A stretch of DNA of 61,113 nucleotides, taken from assembly GCA_022448645.1 (NCBI GenBank), contig JAKVBZ010000023.1, positions 1-61,113 on the forward strand, written 5' to 3'. The notes under the pieces were generated by a model. That model had not been told where the DNA came from. It was given only the letters and a program-made list of their open reading frames with translations, and ran no database searches. Origin of the DNA: Pirellulaceae bacterium (GTDB lineage: Bacteria > Planctomycetota > Planctomycetia > Pirellulales > Pirellulaceae). A program made the translations under genes and the position numbers. Shown here in pieces: positions 44,670 through 53,287 of the stretch; the first letter of the stretch is position 1, and the number at the start of each line of letters is the position of its first letter.

Positions 44670-45563
44670 TCACGGTAGTTCACTTGCCTGAGGAGTTACC
44701 TCGTCAATGTTCGCCGGTACCTCGATATCAACTTCCCCTAAGGCCCAACGAACGCCACCAACAGTGATGTCTTGAAATGTAGGATTTGTCCAAACATCTT
44801 CACGGTGTCCCATGGCCGTGTAAAACACACGGCCTTTTCCGTGACGACGCACCCAAGTCGCAGGAAAAGGTGCTCGTTGGTAGTCTTTGCCGTCCAGTCT
44901 TTGTGATTCAATGACCAACAGCACGTGCATGTCGGTAGCAAAGTTTTTCAGGCAGTACCATTCATCGTGCAAAGTGAAACGATCATCGAGTGCCTCCATA
45001 CCGGGGAAATCGGGATTCACCACCCGTAACTTCGCTTTTTGCTGCCTTCCATGAGTAATAAACTCGCCACCTACCATATCGATGTAGGGGTCACGTCGAC
45101 GCTGGTTCTGGTTGGCGTTTCCGACAGAATGAAACGTATCACTGGCGCAGTGAAAGCCGATGAACCCCTTTCCGTTGGTAATCGCGTCAAGCAGCGATTG
45201 TTTACCGGCCAGGCTCATGGGAGGCTGCTTGTCATTGCCGGCTTGAGTCAAATCACCAGTGGTAAAAAACGCGAATGCGTCATAGCCCGACAGGTCTCGG
45301 TCAAAAACACTGGCGTCTTTGGTTGCTTCGACACGGAACCCGTGGGTCTTTCCCAAATCCATGAGCACGTGTTCAGCGTGGCTCAGTGCACCGTCCAACC
45401 GTTTCACGACACCATGTTCAAAGCCGGCTGATTTCGTGAGAAAAAGCACCTTCTTGATGGATTTCTCCGCCCAGCAAATTTGGGTGGGTAGTAGGACACT
45501 GATCACCCACAGCCCCCACACCATCATTCGTCGGCCGTGCCACATCGATGTTCGAAGCTGCAT
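44670..45563 (-). CDS. ThuA-like domain protein, exported
   Basis: A 297-residue protein with a signal peptide (about 14-31, VWGLWVISVLLPTQICWAEK). The start may be the first ATG or the second at residue 7. The ThuA glutamine-amidotransferase-like fold is seen in KKVLFLTKSAGFEHGVVKRL, SGYDAFAFFTTGDL, GKGFIGFHCASDTFHS with its Cys at about 147, GGEFITHGRQQKAKL, DEWYCLKNFATDMHVLL and GKGRVFYTAMGHREDVWTNP. It is likely co-transcribed with the cytochrome dehydrogenase downstream. Related domains occur fused to that dehydrogenase or to DUF1080, which supports a shared keto-sugar pathway. The reaction is not established. Confidence 0.88.
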   Translation of the reverse strand: MQLRTSMWHGRRMMVWGLWVISVLLPTQICWAEKSIKKVLFLTKSAGFEHGVVKRLDGALSHAEHVLMDLGKTHGFRVEATKDASVFDRDLSGYDAFAFFTTGDLTQAGNDKQPPMSLAGKQSLLDAITNGKGFIGFHCASDTFHSVGNANQNQRRRDPYIDMVGGEFITHGRQQKAKLRVVNPDFPGMEALDDRFTLHDEWYCLKNFATDMHVLLVIESQRLDGKDYQRAPFPATWVRRHGKGRVFYTAMGHREDVWTNPTFQDITVGGVRWALGEVDIEVPANIDEVTPQASELP

Positions 45564-45831
45564 AAAAGATGCTCCTTTATTGAACCGGCCACTTTCATCA
45601 AGCTGATATCACAACAGGTACTAGACGCAATTTTAACTCCAGAGAAAACAGATACCAGTGCTCCATCGTCACTTCCTGTAATTCGGTTTAACTCCCCTAC
45701 CATTGCCAACCCGCGCTGTAGTTTGCCATACTGCTTGTCCAGAAGGTACAGACTCGCGTATAGCGTTTCGTCGACATTGGAGACGAGCCGGTTGAGGACA
45801 ACGAAATGAGGACTACAAAGCGAGGACTACG

Positions 45832-46878
45832 ATGATACGTGTCGGAATTGCCGGTATCGGATTCATGGGACTCATCCATTACCTGGCGTATCAACGCGTG
45901 CGGGGAATGCGTGTGGACGCCATTTATTCAGGAAGCGCCAAAAAAAGGGCAGGGGACTGGCGCGGAATTCACGGTAACTTTGGACCTCGCGGAAGCAAAA
46001 TGGACCTGCAGGGAGTCCGCACCTATGATCGCATCGAAAAACTGCTGAATGATCCTAACCTGGATTTGATCGACATCACGCTGCCGCCGTATCTTCATGC
46101 AAATACAGCGATTGCTGCGCTGCAAGCCGGTAAACATGTCTTTTGTGAAAAGCCCATCTCGCTAGATCTAAATGATGCAAAACGGATGGTACAAACCGCT
46201 ACGAAGGCTCGGCGACAATTGTTAATCGGGCACGTGCTTCCATTTTTTCCAGAATACAAATGGGCACGACGTGTGATTGACAGCGGCAAGTATGGAAAAC
46301 TGGTCGGAGGAAGTTTTCGCCGAGTCTGTTCGGATCCGGATTGGCTAAAGGATTATTGGAATGCCAAAAAAGTGGGCGGCCCCATGCTCGACTTACACGT
46401 GCACGATGCACACTTCATTCGCATGCTGTTTGGCATGCCCAAATCGGTCTCGACACAAGGTCGCCTGCGCGGACAGCAACCGGAGTATTGGCAAAGCAGT
46501 TTTCGGTTTGGCAATCCCAAGACATTTGTGAGTGCCACCAGTGGCACGATTGATCAACAAGGCCGCCCGTTCACCCACGGATTCGAAATATTCTTACAAA
46601 AAGCGACTCTTTGCTTTGACTTTGCGGTCGTAAAAAACCAAGGAAGCTACCTCTGCCAACCGACGTTGTTCGGCCCCAACGGAAAAGTTGTCTTTCCGAA
46701 AATGGGAGACGGTGATCCGCTGGACTGCTTCCATGCACAATTGAGCGAAGTCGCTCGTTCCGTGCGCACAGGGAAAACTTCATCCATCCTGGCAGGTACC
46801 CTAGCTCGAGATGCACTACAATTGTGTCATGCCCAGGCCAAAAGCCTACGCACTCAACGGATCGTTAAGATCAACTAA
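45832..46878 (+). CDS. Gfo/Idh/MocA family oxidoreductase, cytoplasmic
   Basis: A 348-residue protein without a signal peptide. The Rossmann loop is GIAGIGFMG (5-13), and the EKP motif with catalytic Lys is in HVFCEKPISLDLNDAK at about 102-117. The C-terminal alpha/beta domain contains KVGGPMLDLHVHDAHFIRML, where Asp-x-x-x-His is the usual catalytic pair. It oxidises or reduces a sugar or inositol-like compound with NAD(P). The gene is divergent from thuA (268 bp between starts) and 71 bp upstream of the PQQ-like propeller gene, with which it may form an operon. Confidence 0.92.
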   Translation: MIRVGIAGIGFMGLIHYLAYQRVRGMRVDAIYSGSAKKRAGDWRGIHGNFGPRGSKMDLQGVRTYDRIEKLLNDPNLDLIDITLPPYLHANTAIAALQAGKHVFCEKPISLDLNDAKRMVQTATKARRQLLIGHVLPFFPEYKWARRVIDSGKYGKLVGGSFRRVCSDPDWLKDYWNAKKVGGPMLDLHVHDAHFIRMLFGMPKSVSTQGRLRGQQPEYWQSSFRFGNPKTFVSATSGTIDQQGRPFTHGFEIFLQKATLCFDFAVVKNQGSYLCQPTLFGPNGKVVFPKMGDGDPLDCFHAQLSEVARSVRTGKTSSILAGTLARDALQLCHAQAKSLRTQRIVKIN

Positions 46879-46949
46879 CGCCCGGCTTCATCACAAGATG
46901 ATCTGGCCCCTGTCGTTTGCCGTTTTCACAACTAGCCCTGGAGACGAAC

Positions 46950-48293
46950 ATGTCATGGCTGCCTCCAACATTTTCCGTAATGCAAACTCCTTCCCGTGCA
47001 TATGGACTGTTCCTCTTTGTCGTAATTTTACCTTTGCTGGCAGCTGACTGGCCGCAATTCCGTGGACCCGCACACAACGGCACCAGTGACGAAACCGGAT
47101 TACCCGCTCAATGGAGTCGCACAGAAAATATTGCCTGGAGCGTATCATTGCCTGGCCCCAGCGCGGCCACGCCAATTATTTCGGGAAACCACGTCTTCAT
47201 TTCCAGCAGTGACCCGGAAACCGATACCTTGTTTGCCCTTTGCCTAGACCGCAAAACGGGGAAAGTACGTTGGCAGAAGAAAATCGCAGAAGGTGTCCGT
47301 CGCGAATCATACAGTAATTACGCGTCGCCATCTCCGGCTACAAATGGTGAAATCGTCGCCTTCTTCTATGGAAACGGCAAGCTGATTGTCTTCGATTTCT
47401 CTGGCAAAGAACTGTGGTCACGCGACATTCAACAGGAGTACGGGCCGTTTGCTTTTAACTGGAGTTTCAGCACCAGCCCTTTACTGTTCGACAACAAATT
47501 GTACCTACAAGTCCTGCAACGGGATGTGCCTGTAGACGGGCGCGGATTCGCGGACCGCTTCAACGAGTCGTACTTATTGGCATTCGATCCGAAAAGCGGC
47601 AAAGAACTCTGGCGCGTGCTGCGTCCAAGTGATGCGCGCATGGAATCTCGCGAAGCTTTTTCGACTCCCGTTCCCTACACCCACAACGGACGTACCGAGC
47701 TGTTGGTCGTCGGTGGCGACGATCTGACGGGTCATGATCCAGAAACTGGCAAGGAACTGTGGCGCTGGGGAACCTGGAATCCATCTCGTATCACGCACTG
47801 GCGGCTCGTACCTTCACCCATTGCTGGTGACGGAGTGATCCTGGCGTGTGCGCCTAAACAAGATCCGATCTATGCCGTCCGTGCCGGAGGTGTCGGTCAG
47901 TTAGACGATTCCGCCTTGGCATGGGTCAGCGGAAACGAAAAAGTCCTCACTTCGGATGTCCCCACCCCTGCCTTTTATGATGGCGATTTTTTCGTACTCA
48001 GCGATCTACGCAAGCATCTCTCACGCATCGACCCGCAAACCGGCGAGGTCAAGTGGAAAATCCGTACACCAGGAAATCCAAAATATGAAGCTTCGCCGAC
48101 GGTAGCCGATGGCAAAATCTACTTGATTAATTTCAGTGCCGATGTGGTGGTTGTTGACGCAGAGACAGGCCAGGTGCTGCATGAAGTTTCGATGGCGGAA
48201 CCTGCCGACGATCCAGTACGCTCTTCCGTCGCCGTCGCTAACGGCAACCTCTACATCCGCACCAACGACACCTTGTACTGCGTGGGTCAGTGA
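46950..48293 (+). CDS. PQQ-like beta-propeller protein, exported
   Basis: A 447-residue protein. ATG 46950 has GGAG six bases upstream; the next ATG (46980) lacks one. The signal segment is RAYGLFLFVVILPLLAADWP. The mature protein starts DWPQFRGPAHNGTSDETGLP, the hallmark of planctomycete outer-membrane PQQ-like propellers, and carries repeated blades with W-docking motifs: LDRKTGKVRWQKKI, DPKSGKELWRVLRPSDARME, DPETGKELWRWGTWNPSRIT, DPQTGEVKWKIRTPGNPKYE, DAETGQVLHEVSM. Conserved quinone-binding residues are not evident, so it may be structural, in the manner of BamB, and not an enzyme. It follows the Gfo/Idh gene. Confidence 0.9.
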   Translation: MSWLPPTFSVMQTPSRAYGLFLFVVILPLLAADWPQFRGPAHNGTSDETGLPAQWSRTENIAWSVSLPGPSAATPIISGNHVFISSSDPETDTLFALCLDRKTGKVRWQKKIAEGVRRESYSNYASPSPATNGEIVAFFYGNGKLIVFDFSGKELWSRDIQQEYGPFAFNWSFSTSPLLFDNKLYLQVLQRDVPVDGRGFADRFNESYLLAFDPKSGKELWRVLRPSDARMESREAFSTPVPYTHNGRTELLVVGGDDLTGHDPETGKELWRWGTWNPSRITHWRLVPSPIAGDGVILACAPKQDPIYAVRAGGVGQLDDSALAWVSGNEKVLTSDVPTPAFYDGDFFVLSDLRKHLSRIDPQTGEVKWKIRTPGNPKYEASPTVADGKIYLINFSADVVVVDAETGQVLHEVSMAEPADDPVRSSVAVANGNLYIRTNDTLYCVGQ

Positions 48294-48499
48294 ACCCATA
48301 TGCTAGACACAACGTTCTAGACAGAATGCACTGCTGTTCGCTTCGCCAGCATCACAATTCCCTTCCTCAGTTTCCGCACAGAGCAGCGGTACGTACGGCC
48401 GGTTCGTGCCAACACGCGTTCTACTTGCTTCGTCTGTGACTTGAGCCCGCGGCCCGAGAAGAATCCCCACACTGAAACGTCATTCCACTGTCACGAACA

Positions 48500-49915
48500 C
48501 TATCGTTCATTTTGGCTTTTTCTTCCGCCAATCGTTCCATCACGATTCGTTCGGATGGACGTCGCGGCAGGCGTGGCTCCAGGTTCTAGCTTCGGCCACA
48601 CCATCAGGCTTAAGCCGACCGGCCGAGGATTGCTGGGTCGGACCGCCGTTTCGCGTGGTTGATATTGAATCGACTCCAGGTGAGGTGTTTCCACCCGTTC
48701 CCCACCACGACCTCGGGAAATCATGGCGGCTTCCAGCATACCGGTGGTCAGATAGGTTCGCTCGATAGCGTTCGGTAAAATTCCTGACCTAAAGAACCTA
48801 TCAATATTCAGCGCCATATAGCCAAAGGCGAGGACCCTACCACCGCTCTGTGTGTTGTACTCCAGTGCATCGATCGTCCCGTCCCGTTGCTGCGCATAGG
48901 AATGTTTTCTGATATAACCATCGCCCAGCATCAAGACGGCCGCCTGTAGACCGTCAACATATTCGATCAGAAACACATGAGGATTACGAACTTTTGTCGG
49001 ATCGAGTTCACCGGGTCCATTCTCGATCTGAACGAGCGCCTGATTGGCCAGCTTGAGGGACCACTTCCCTTGTTGCTCGGCTTTCCAAACGTCTTCTCCT
49101 GAGAGGCACTGCACAGCACGGACACCCGTCTCACCGCCTCGCCGACGTTCGACGTTCGACTGGAGGATTTCCAAAGCATGAAACCCGTATCGTTCCACCA
49201 TATGGAAGCTTACGACCATGGCCTCGTCGATCGCTTCTCCCATAGGGTGTTCCCAGTTAGGATTCCTCCACACGACGGGCATCGCCGAGCCAGCCCAAAA
49301 TGGAATCTGCATCGCTTTGGTAGTATCGTACATCCATTTTGCGTCTTCCCAGCGGTATGCGAAATGCTTGTCGCTAAAAATGGGAATCGTCCGATCGGAC
49401 TGTCCGATAACCCCAACAATCTGTTCGAAAAAATATCGCCGCGGCAACATTTCTTGCCCTAGCTGAGAGATCGAATAATCGCCATGCTCAGCGATCAAAA
49501 GTACGGCGTCGACCGCCAATTCATTCGTGCCCAGAGTAAGTGCACCTCGAATACTCTCGTAGATGGGGATGTCGAATTTGTGTGCTATCTGTCGGCCGAC
49601 ATCCCCTTCATGAATCTGATCGATATAGAGGGAAGCGATCTTGGAGTGAGGAGCGACGAGTTCATCATCGGTGGGAAATCCTTGTAGGAATTTGCTCACG
49701 ATGTGGCTCGCGTGACTATCTGAAAAGAACGTGGTAACAATTGCCGCAACTTTCATCTGCGACACCTCCTCTGTGGTTGCATCAGTTTTTGCTTGCGAGT
49801 CATTGCGATCCTGAGCGTGACCATTCTCCGCCGTCGACAATTGGAATGTAAGAACGACTAGGACATAAACCACACAACGACGCAGATCAATAGCTATACC
49901 ACGAGAACGATTCAT
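48500..49915 (-). CDS. Conserved secreted protein of unknown function
   Basis: A 471-residue protein. ATG 49915 has GGAGG eight bases upstream and opens a leader (MNRSRGIAIDLRRCVVYVLV); a longer frame to 50023 is made only by the tandem repeat upstream. The mature part starts with an Rossmann-like strand (MKVAAIVTTFFSDSHASHIV), followed by HKFDIPIYESIRGALTLG, VDAVLLIAEHGDYSISQLGQ, PIFSDKHFAYRWEDAKWMYD and GGETGVRAVQCLSGEDVWKA. The layout resembles a Gfo/Idh-type protein without a GxGxxG loop or EKP motif, and is a recurring hypothetical in Planctomycetes. The function is unknown. It converges with the PQQ-like gene. Confidence 0.82.
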   Translation of the reverse strand: MNRSRGIAIDLRRCVVYVLVVLTFQLSTAENGHAQDRNDSQAKTDATTEEVSQMKVAAIVTTFFSDSHASHIVSKFLQGFPTDDELVAPHSKIASLYIDQIHEGDVGRQIAHKFDIPIYESIRGALTLGTNELAVDAVLLIAEHGDYSISQLGQEMLPRRYFFEQIVGVIGQSDRTIPIFSDKHFAYRWEDAKWMYDTTKAMQIPFWAGSAMPVVWRNPNWEHPMGEAIDEAMVVSFHMVERYGFHALEILQSNVERRRGGETGVRAVQCLSGEDVWKAEQQGKWSLKLANQALVQIENGPGELDPTKVRNPHVFLIEYVDGLQAAVLMLGDGYIRKHSYAQQRDGTIDALEYNTQSGGRVLAFGYMALNIDRFFRSGILPNAIERTYLTTGMLEAAMISRGRGGERVETPHLESIQYQPRETAVRPSNPRPVGLSLMVWPKLEPGATPAATSIRTNRDGTIGGRKSQNER

Positions 49916-50000
49916 AACGAGATCCTCCCTTCTCCTAGTACCACGTTTTACTCGTGAGATTGCCGGTGTTGACTGGTCCCGGGCTGGACTATATTTCTCG

Positions 50001-50071
50001 CCATACCCCTTCGTTCTTGCCATACCCCTTCGTTCTTGCCATACCCCTTCGTTCTTGCCATACCCCTTCGT
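50001..50071. repeat. 19-bp tandem repeat, 3.7 copies
   Basis: The unit CCATACCCCTTCGTTCTTG repeats at 50001, 50020, 50039 and (partial) 50058 with no mismatches. It lies about 85 bp upstream of the ATG of the gene ending at 48500. Perfect identity of the copies implies recent expansion. Confidence 0.92.
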
Positions 50072-50715
50072 CCATCAAGCTCGCCGAGCACACTTGCCGG
50101 ACGATTGTATTTTTTCGATAGAAGTATACTGAAAAACGCCGTGTTCGATACGTTTGCACCACCTTCTTAACACCCCATCGGCCCGTTTATTTTGCGCGTG
50201 ACTCATGACATCCGTCAAGCAATCTGCTGGAGCTATCCGCGCTATTTGTGGCACCTCAACGTCAACGATCAACGTCCGCTATTACATGTGGTACGAGGGG
50301 CGCAGCTGCGGCGAGCCCAGGCAAGTCGCCGACCGGCGGCCCGGCGGGCGCGGGCTGGGAGGCAAGTCCCAGGTCGGTTTGGCCACCCTGCGATCGGAGA
50401 CGTTTTTCTTTACGCTTTGAAAGATGCCGCTCGAGTCCGTGGCTAAATAACCGTTCGCGATGTTGTTGGATTCTCAATTCCTGACATGATCCGTTGGACG
50501 GCGCCACCTAGCTTATCTGGCGCATCGACCCTTGTCGGTTGCAGCTGCGTCACGTTCAGCTAAAATACCAGTGAACATCTGCCATCAATCGAAATCCCTC
50601 AGTTTTCAGCCCCTACCTTTCACCAGGACCTCGACCATGTCCACACCCACCACTGGGAATATGGTATAATGGTCGTTCCTTCCGAGGCAGACCGTCAGTC
50701 CGCGAGTAACTTGCC
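50072..50715. other. Intergenic region at the composition change
   Basis: No intact gene. The first part is AT-neutral like the sequence to the left; from about 50300 the sequence becomes strongly G+C-rich and stays so to the window end. A possible gene fragment at 50205-50420 is listed separately. Near 50655 ATGGTATAATGGTC contains a TATAAT-like box about 60 bp before the next gene. Confidence 0.5.
50205..50420 (+). pseudogene. Possible fragment of a GH43/GH32-like five-bladed propeller protein
   Basis: The frame contains TINVRYYMWYEGR and, after a low-complexity Gly/Arg-rich stretch, SQVGLATL. Tyr-x-Met-Trp-Tyr-Glu-Gly followed by a Ile/Val-Gly-Leu-Ala-x-Ser turn is common in furanosidase-like propellers. 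The rest has no homology and there is no plausible start. This is a weak call. Confidence 0.3.
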
Positions 50716-53238
50716 ATGGTCGTCCGCAGATTGCTTCTCGTTCTAGCCGTTGTGGCTCTTTGCCCGGCCGCGCCTCGCGGCGAAGATCTTCCAACGGCCA
50801 GCGAGGCTACGAGAATCCCGCGGGGCGAGGCGTATTTTCAAGCAGAAGTTCTTCCGATTCTCAAGGACAAGTGTCTGAAATGCCACGGCGGCGAAGACAA
50901 AATCCGCGGTGGTTTGCGTCTTTTGAATCGTGAAACCGTGCTCAAGGGTGGCGAATCGGGACCTGCGGCTGTGCCCGGAAAGCCCGGTGACAGCCTGCTG
51001 GTCGAGGCGATCAACTACGGGAGATACGAGATGCCCCCCGGCGGCAAGCTGCCGCAAGAGCAGATCGATATTCTGACCCGTTGGATCAAGGATGGGGCCG
51101 TGTGGCCGGATCGGCTGGCAATAGTCGTGGAACACCACAAGGATGCCGGCCCCCCGCAAGTGAATGAGGAAACCAAACAGCACTGGGCGTATCGGCCCGT
51201 CCGACGTCAACAAGTACCGAAGGTTCGCCGCATGGACTGGGTTCGCAACCCCATCGACGCGTATATCCTCGCGCGATTGGAAGAGCAAGGGCTTACGCCA
51301 ATGCCAGCTGCCACGAAGGTTACTTTGCTGCGGCGGGCCTACTTTGACCTGACGGGTTTACCACCGTCGCCCGAAGAAGTCGACGCGTTCCTGCGCGACA
51401 ACTCATCGAGGGCATTTGAAAAGGTGGTCGATCGGTTGCTCGACTCGCCGCACTACGGCGAAAAATGGGGACGTCACTGGCTCGATTTGGTTCGCTACGC
51501 GGAGACGAACAGCTACGAACGCGACGCTGCCAAGCCTCATGTGTGGCGTTATCGTGACTACGTGATTTGCTCGTTCAACGAAGACAAGCCGTACGATCAA
51601 TTCATGCGGGAGCAAATTGCCGGTGACGAATTGGATTACATCACGCCGCATTCCATCATTGCCACCGGCTACTATCGTCTGGGTATTTTTCAGGACGATC
51701 CGGTCGATCCGGTGCAGGAACTCTACGAAGATCTGAATGATATCACGCGCACAACGGGAGAAGCGTTCTTGGGCATGACGGTCGGGTGTGCTCGTTGTCA
51801 CGACCACAAGATCGATCCATTCCCCCAGGCTGACTACTACCGCTTGCTCGCCTTCTTCCGCAATATTCGGCGGTATGGCGCCCTTAAACATGACTCGGTT
51901 TTGGATGCATCCGTGCGCGAAATCGACGCGCCAGCTGAAAGTACGGAACATGCAATAGAGATCGCCAAGCATAAGAAAAAGACGGAAGACGTCCAGCGCG
52001 GACTCACGCAATTGGAAGACCTCGTGCGCAGCAAGTTCGCGGACGTCGAGAAAGAAGACTTTCAGTATGAGATGAACCGCGTCGCCATCATGAAGCGGTA
52101 CGTCAAGAACGGAATCGACAATAATCAACTCGACGAATACGAGAATCTGACGCGCCTCCGCGACGAGCTGCGCAAGAACCCGCCGCGCGGCAAAATCATG
52201 GCGTTGTGTGTCAAGGAAAACGGTTCCGACGTACCAGACACATATGTGCTGGTTCGAGGCAACGCGCATGTTCCGGGCGACAAAGTCTTGGCGGGGTTTC
52301 CATCGGTTTTGTCACCGCCGGATCCGCAGGTGAAGCCTCCCTCGACCGGCGCTTCGTCCGGGCGGCGATTGGCTTTGGCCAACTGGCTTTGTAGTCCCGA
52401 CAATCCACTCACCGCGCGCGTCATGGTCAACCGGCTATGGCAATATCACTTCGGCCGCGGCATTGTACGGTCGCCGAACAATTTTGGCTTTCACGGTGAC
52501 GCACCGACGCACCCTCGGTTGCTGGATTGGCTGGCATCCGAATTCGTCGCTGGAAATTGGAAGTTGAAACGAATGCACAGGCTGATGATGACTTCGTCCA
52601 CGTATCAGATGTCATCGCGAAGCAACGCAGCCGCCCTGGCCGAGGATCCCCAGAACAATCTGTTTTGGCGGTTTGACATGCGGCGGCTGACAGCAGAGGA
52701 GATTCGTGACTCAATGCTGGCGGTGAGTGGCAGTTTGAACCGTGAGGCTTATGGCCAAAGCGTCTACCCGCATATCCCGGCTGAAGTTAAGGCTGGCCAA
52801 TCGCGACCCGGTTCTGGCTGGGGGGAATCACCACCACAACAGCAGAATCGCCGCAGCATCTATATCCACGTGAAACGCTCGTTGGTCGTTCCGATCATCG
52901 CCGCTTTCGATGGGCCTGACGTCGACGCGACTTGCCCCGTGCGATTCGTTACGACCCAGCCGACCCAGTCGCTGGGCTTGTTGAACGGAGACTTCACGCA
53001 TTCCCAGGCGCAGGCATTCGCGAATTATCTGCGAAGTCACGCCGGAGACGACCGCCCGGCCCAAGTGGAGATGGCTCTGTCACGTGCGGTGCAGCGGAAT
53101 CCGACGGGGGACGAGATTGATCGTGGTATTAAATTGATTGAAAAGCTACAATTGACGAACAAAGTCGACGCCCAGCGAGCCTTGGAATACTTTTGCCTGG
53201 TCGTGTTGAACCTGAATGAATTCATGTACTTGGATTGA
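50716..53238 (+). CDS. PSCyt1-DUF1549-DUF1553 protein (planctomycete cytochrome c type)
   Basis: An 840-residue exported protein. The leader (VVRRLLLVLAVVALCPAAPR) is followed by the PSCyt1 domain with CLKCH at 53-57 (heme c) and GGLRLLNRETVLKGGESGPA. The DUF1549 domain (about 175-385) starts NPIDAYILARLEEQGL and holds WGRHWLDLVRYAETNSYERD and MTVGCARCHDHKIDPF, where CARCH is a second heme-type CxxCH. DUF1553 (about 545-830) has VNRLWQYHFGRGIVRSPNNF and HPRLLDWLASEFV. These proteins are a hallmark of Planctomycetes, probably in periplasmic redox or sugar oxidation. The DUF1501 partner follows 49 bp downstream, the usual pair. Confidence 0.95.
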   Translation: MVVRRLLLVLAVVALCPAAPRGEDLPTASEATRIPRGEAYFQAEVLPILKDKCLKCHGGEDKIRGGLRLLNRETVLKGGESGPAAVPGKPGDSLLVEAINYGRYEMPPGGKLPQEQIDILTRWIKDGAVWPDRLAIVVEHHKDAGPPQVNEETKQHWAYRPVRRQQVPKVRRMDWVRNPIDAYILARLEEQGLTPMPAATKVTLLRRAYFDLTGLPPSPEEVDAFLRDNSSRAFEKVVDRLLDSPHYGEKWGRHWLDLVRYAETNSYERDAAKPHVWRYRDYVICSFNEDKPYDQFMREQIAGDELDYITPHSIIATGYYRLGIFQDDPVDPVQELYEDLNDITRTTGEAFLGMTVGCARCHDHKIDPFPQADYYRLLAFFRNIRRYGALKHDSVLDASVREIDAPAESTEHAIEIAKHKKKTEDVQRGLTQLEDLVRSKFADVEKEDFQYEMNRVAIMKRYVKNGIDNNQLDEYENLTRLRDELRKNPPRGKIMALCVKENGSDVPDTYVLVRGNAHVPGDKVLAGFPSVLSPPDPQVKPPSTGASSGRRLALANWLCSPDNPLTARVMVNRLWQYHFGRGIVRSPNNFGFHGDAPTHPRLLDWLASEFVAGNWKLKRMHRLMMTSSTYQMSSRSNAAALAEDPQNNLFWRFDMRRLTAEEIRDSMLAVSGSLNREAYGQSVYPHIPAEVKAGQSRPGSGWGESPPQQQNRRSIYIHVKRSLVVPIIAAFDGPDVDATCPVRFVTTQPTQSLGLLNGDFTHSQAQAFANYLRSHAGDDRPAQVEMALSRAVQRNPTGDEIDRGIKLIEKLQLTNKVDAQRALEYFCLVVLNLNEFMYLD

Positions 53239-53287
53239 GCAGGGGGTTTTGATTCACCCTCAACACACCCGTGTGTCGGAAAGAAAT

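Noticed and set aside
51403..52269. Minus-strand frame of 288 codons inside the DUF1549 gene
   Set aside because: It is antisense to a conserved gene with strong motifs; long shadow frames are common in GC-rich DNA.
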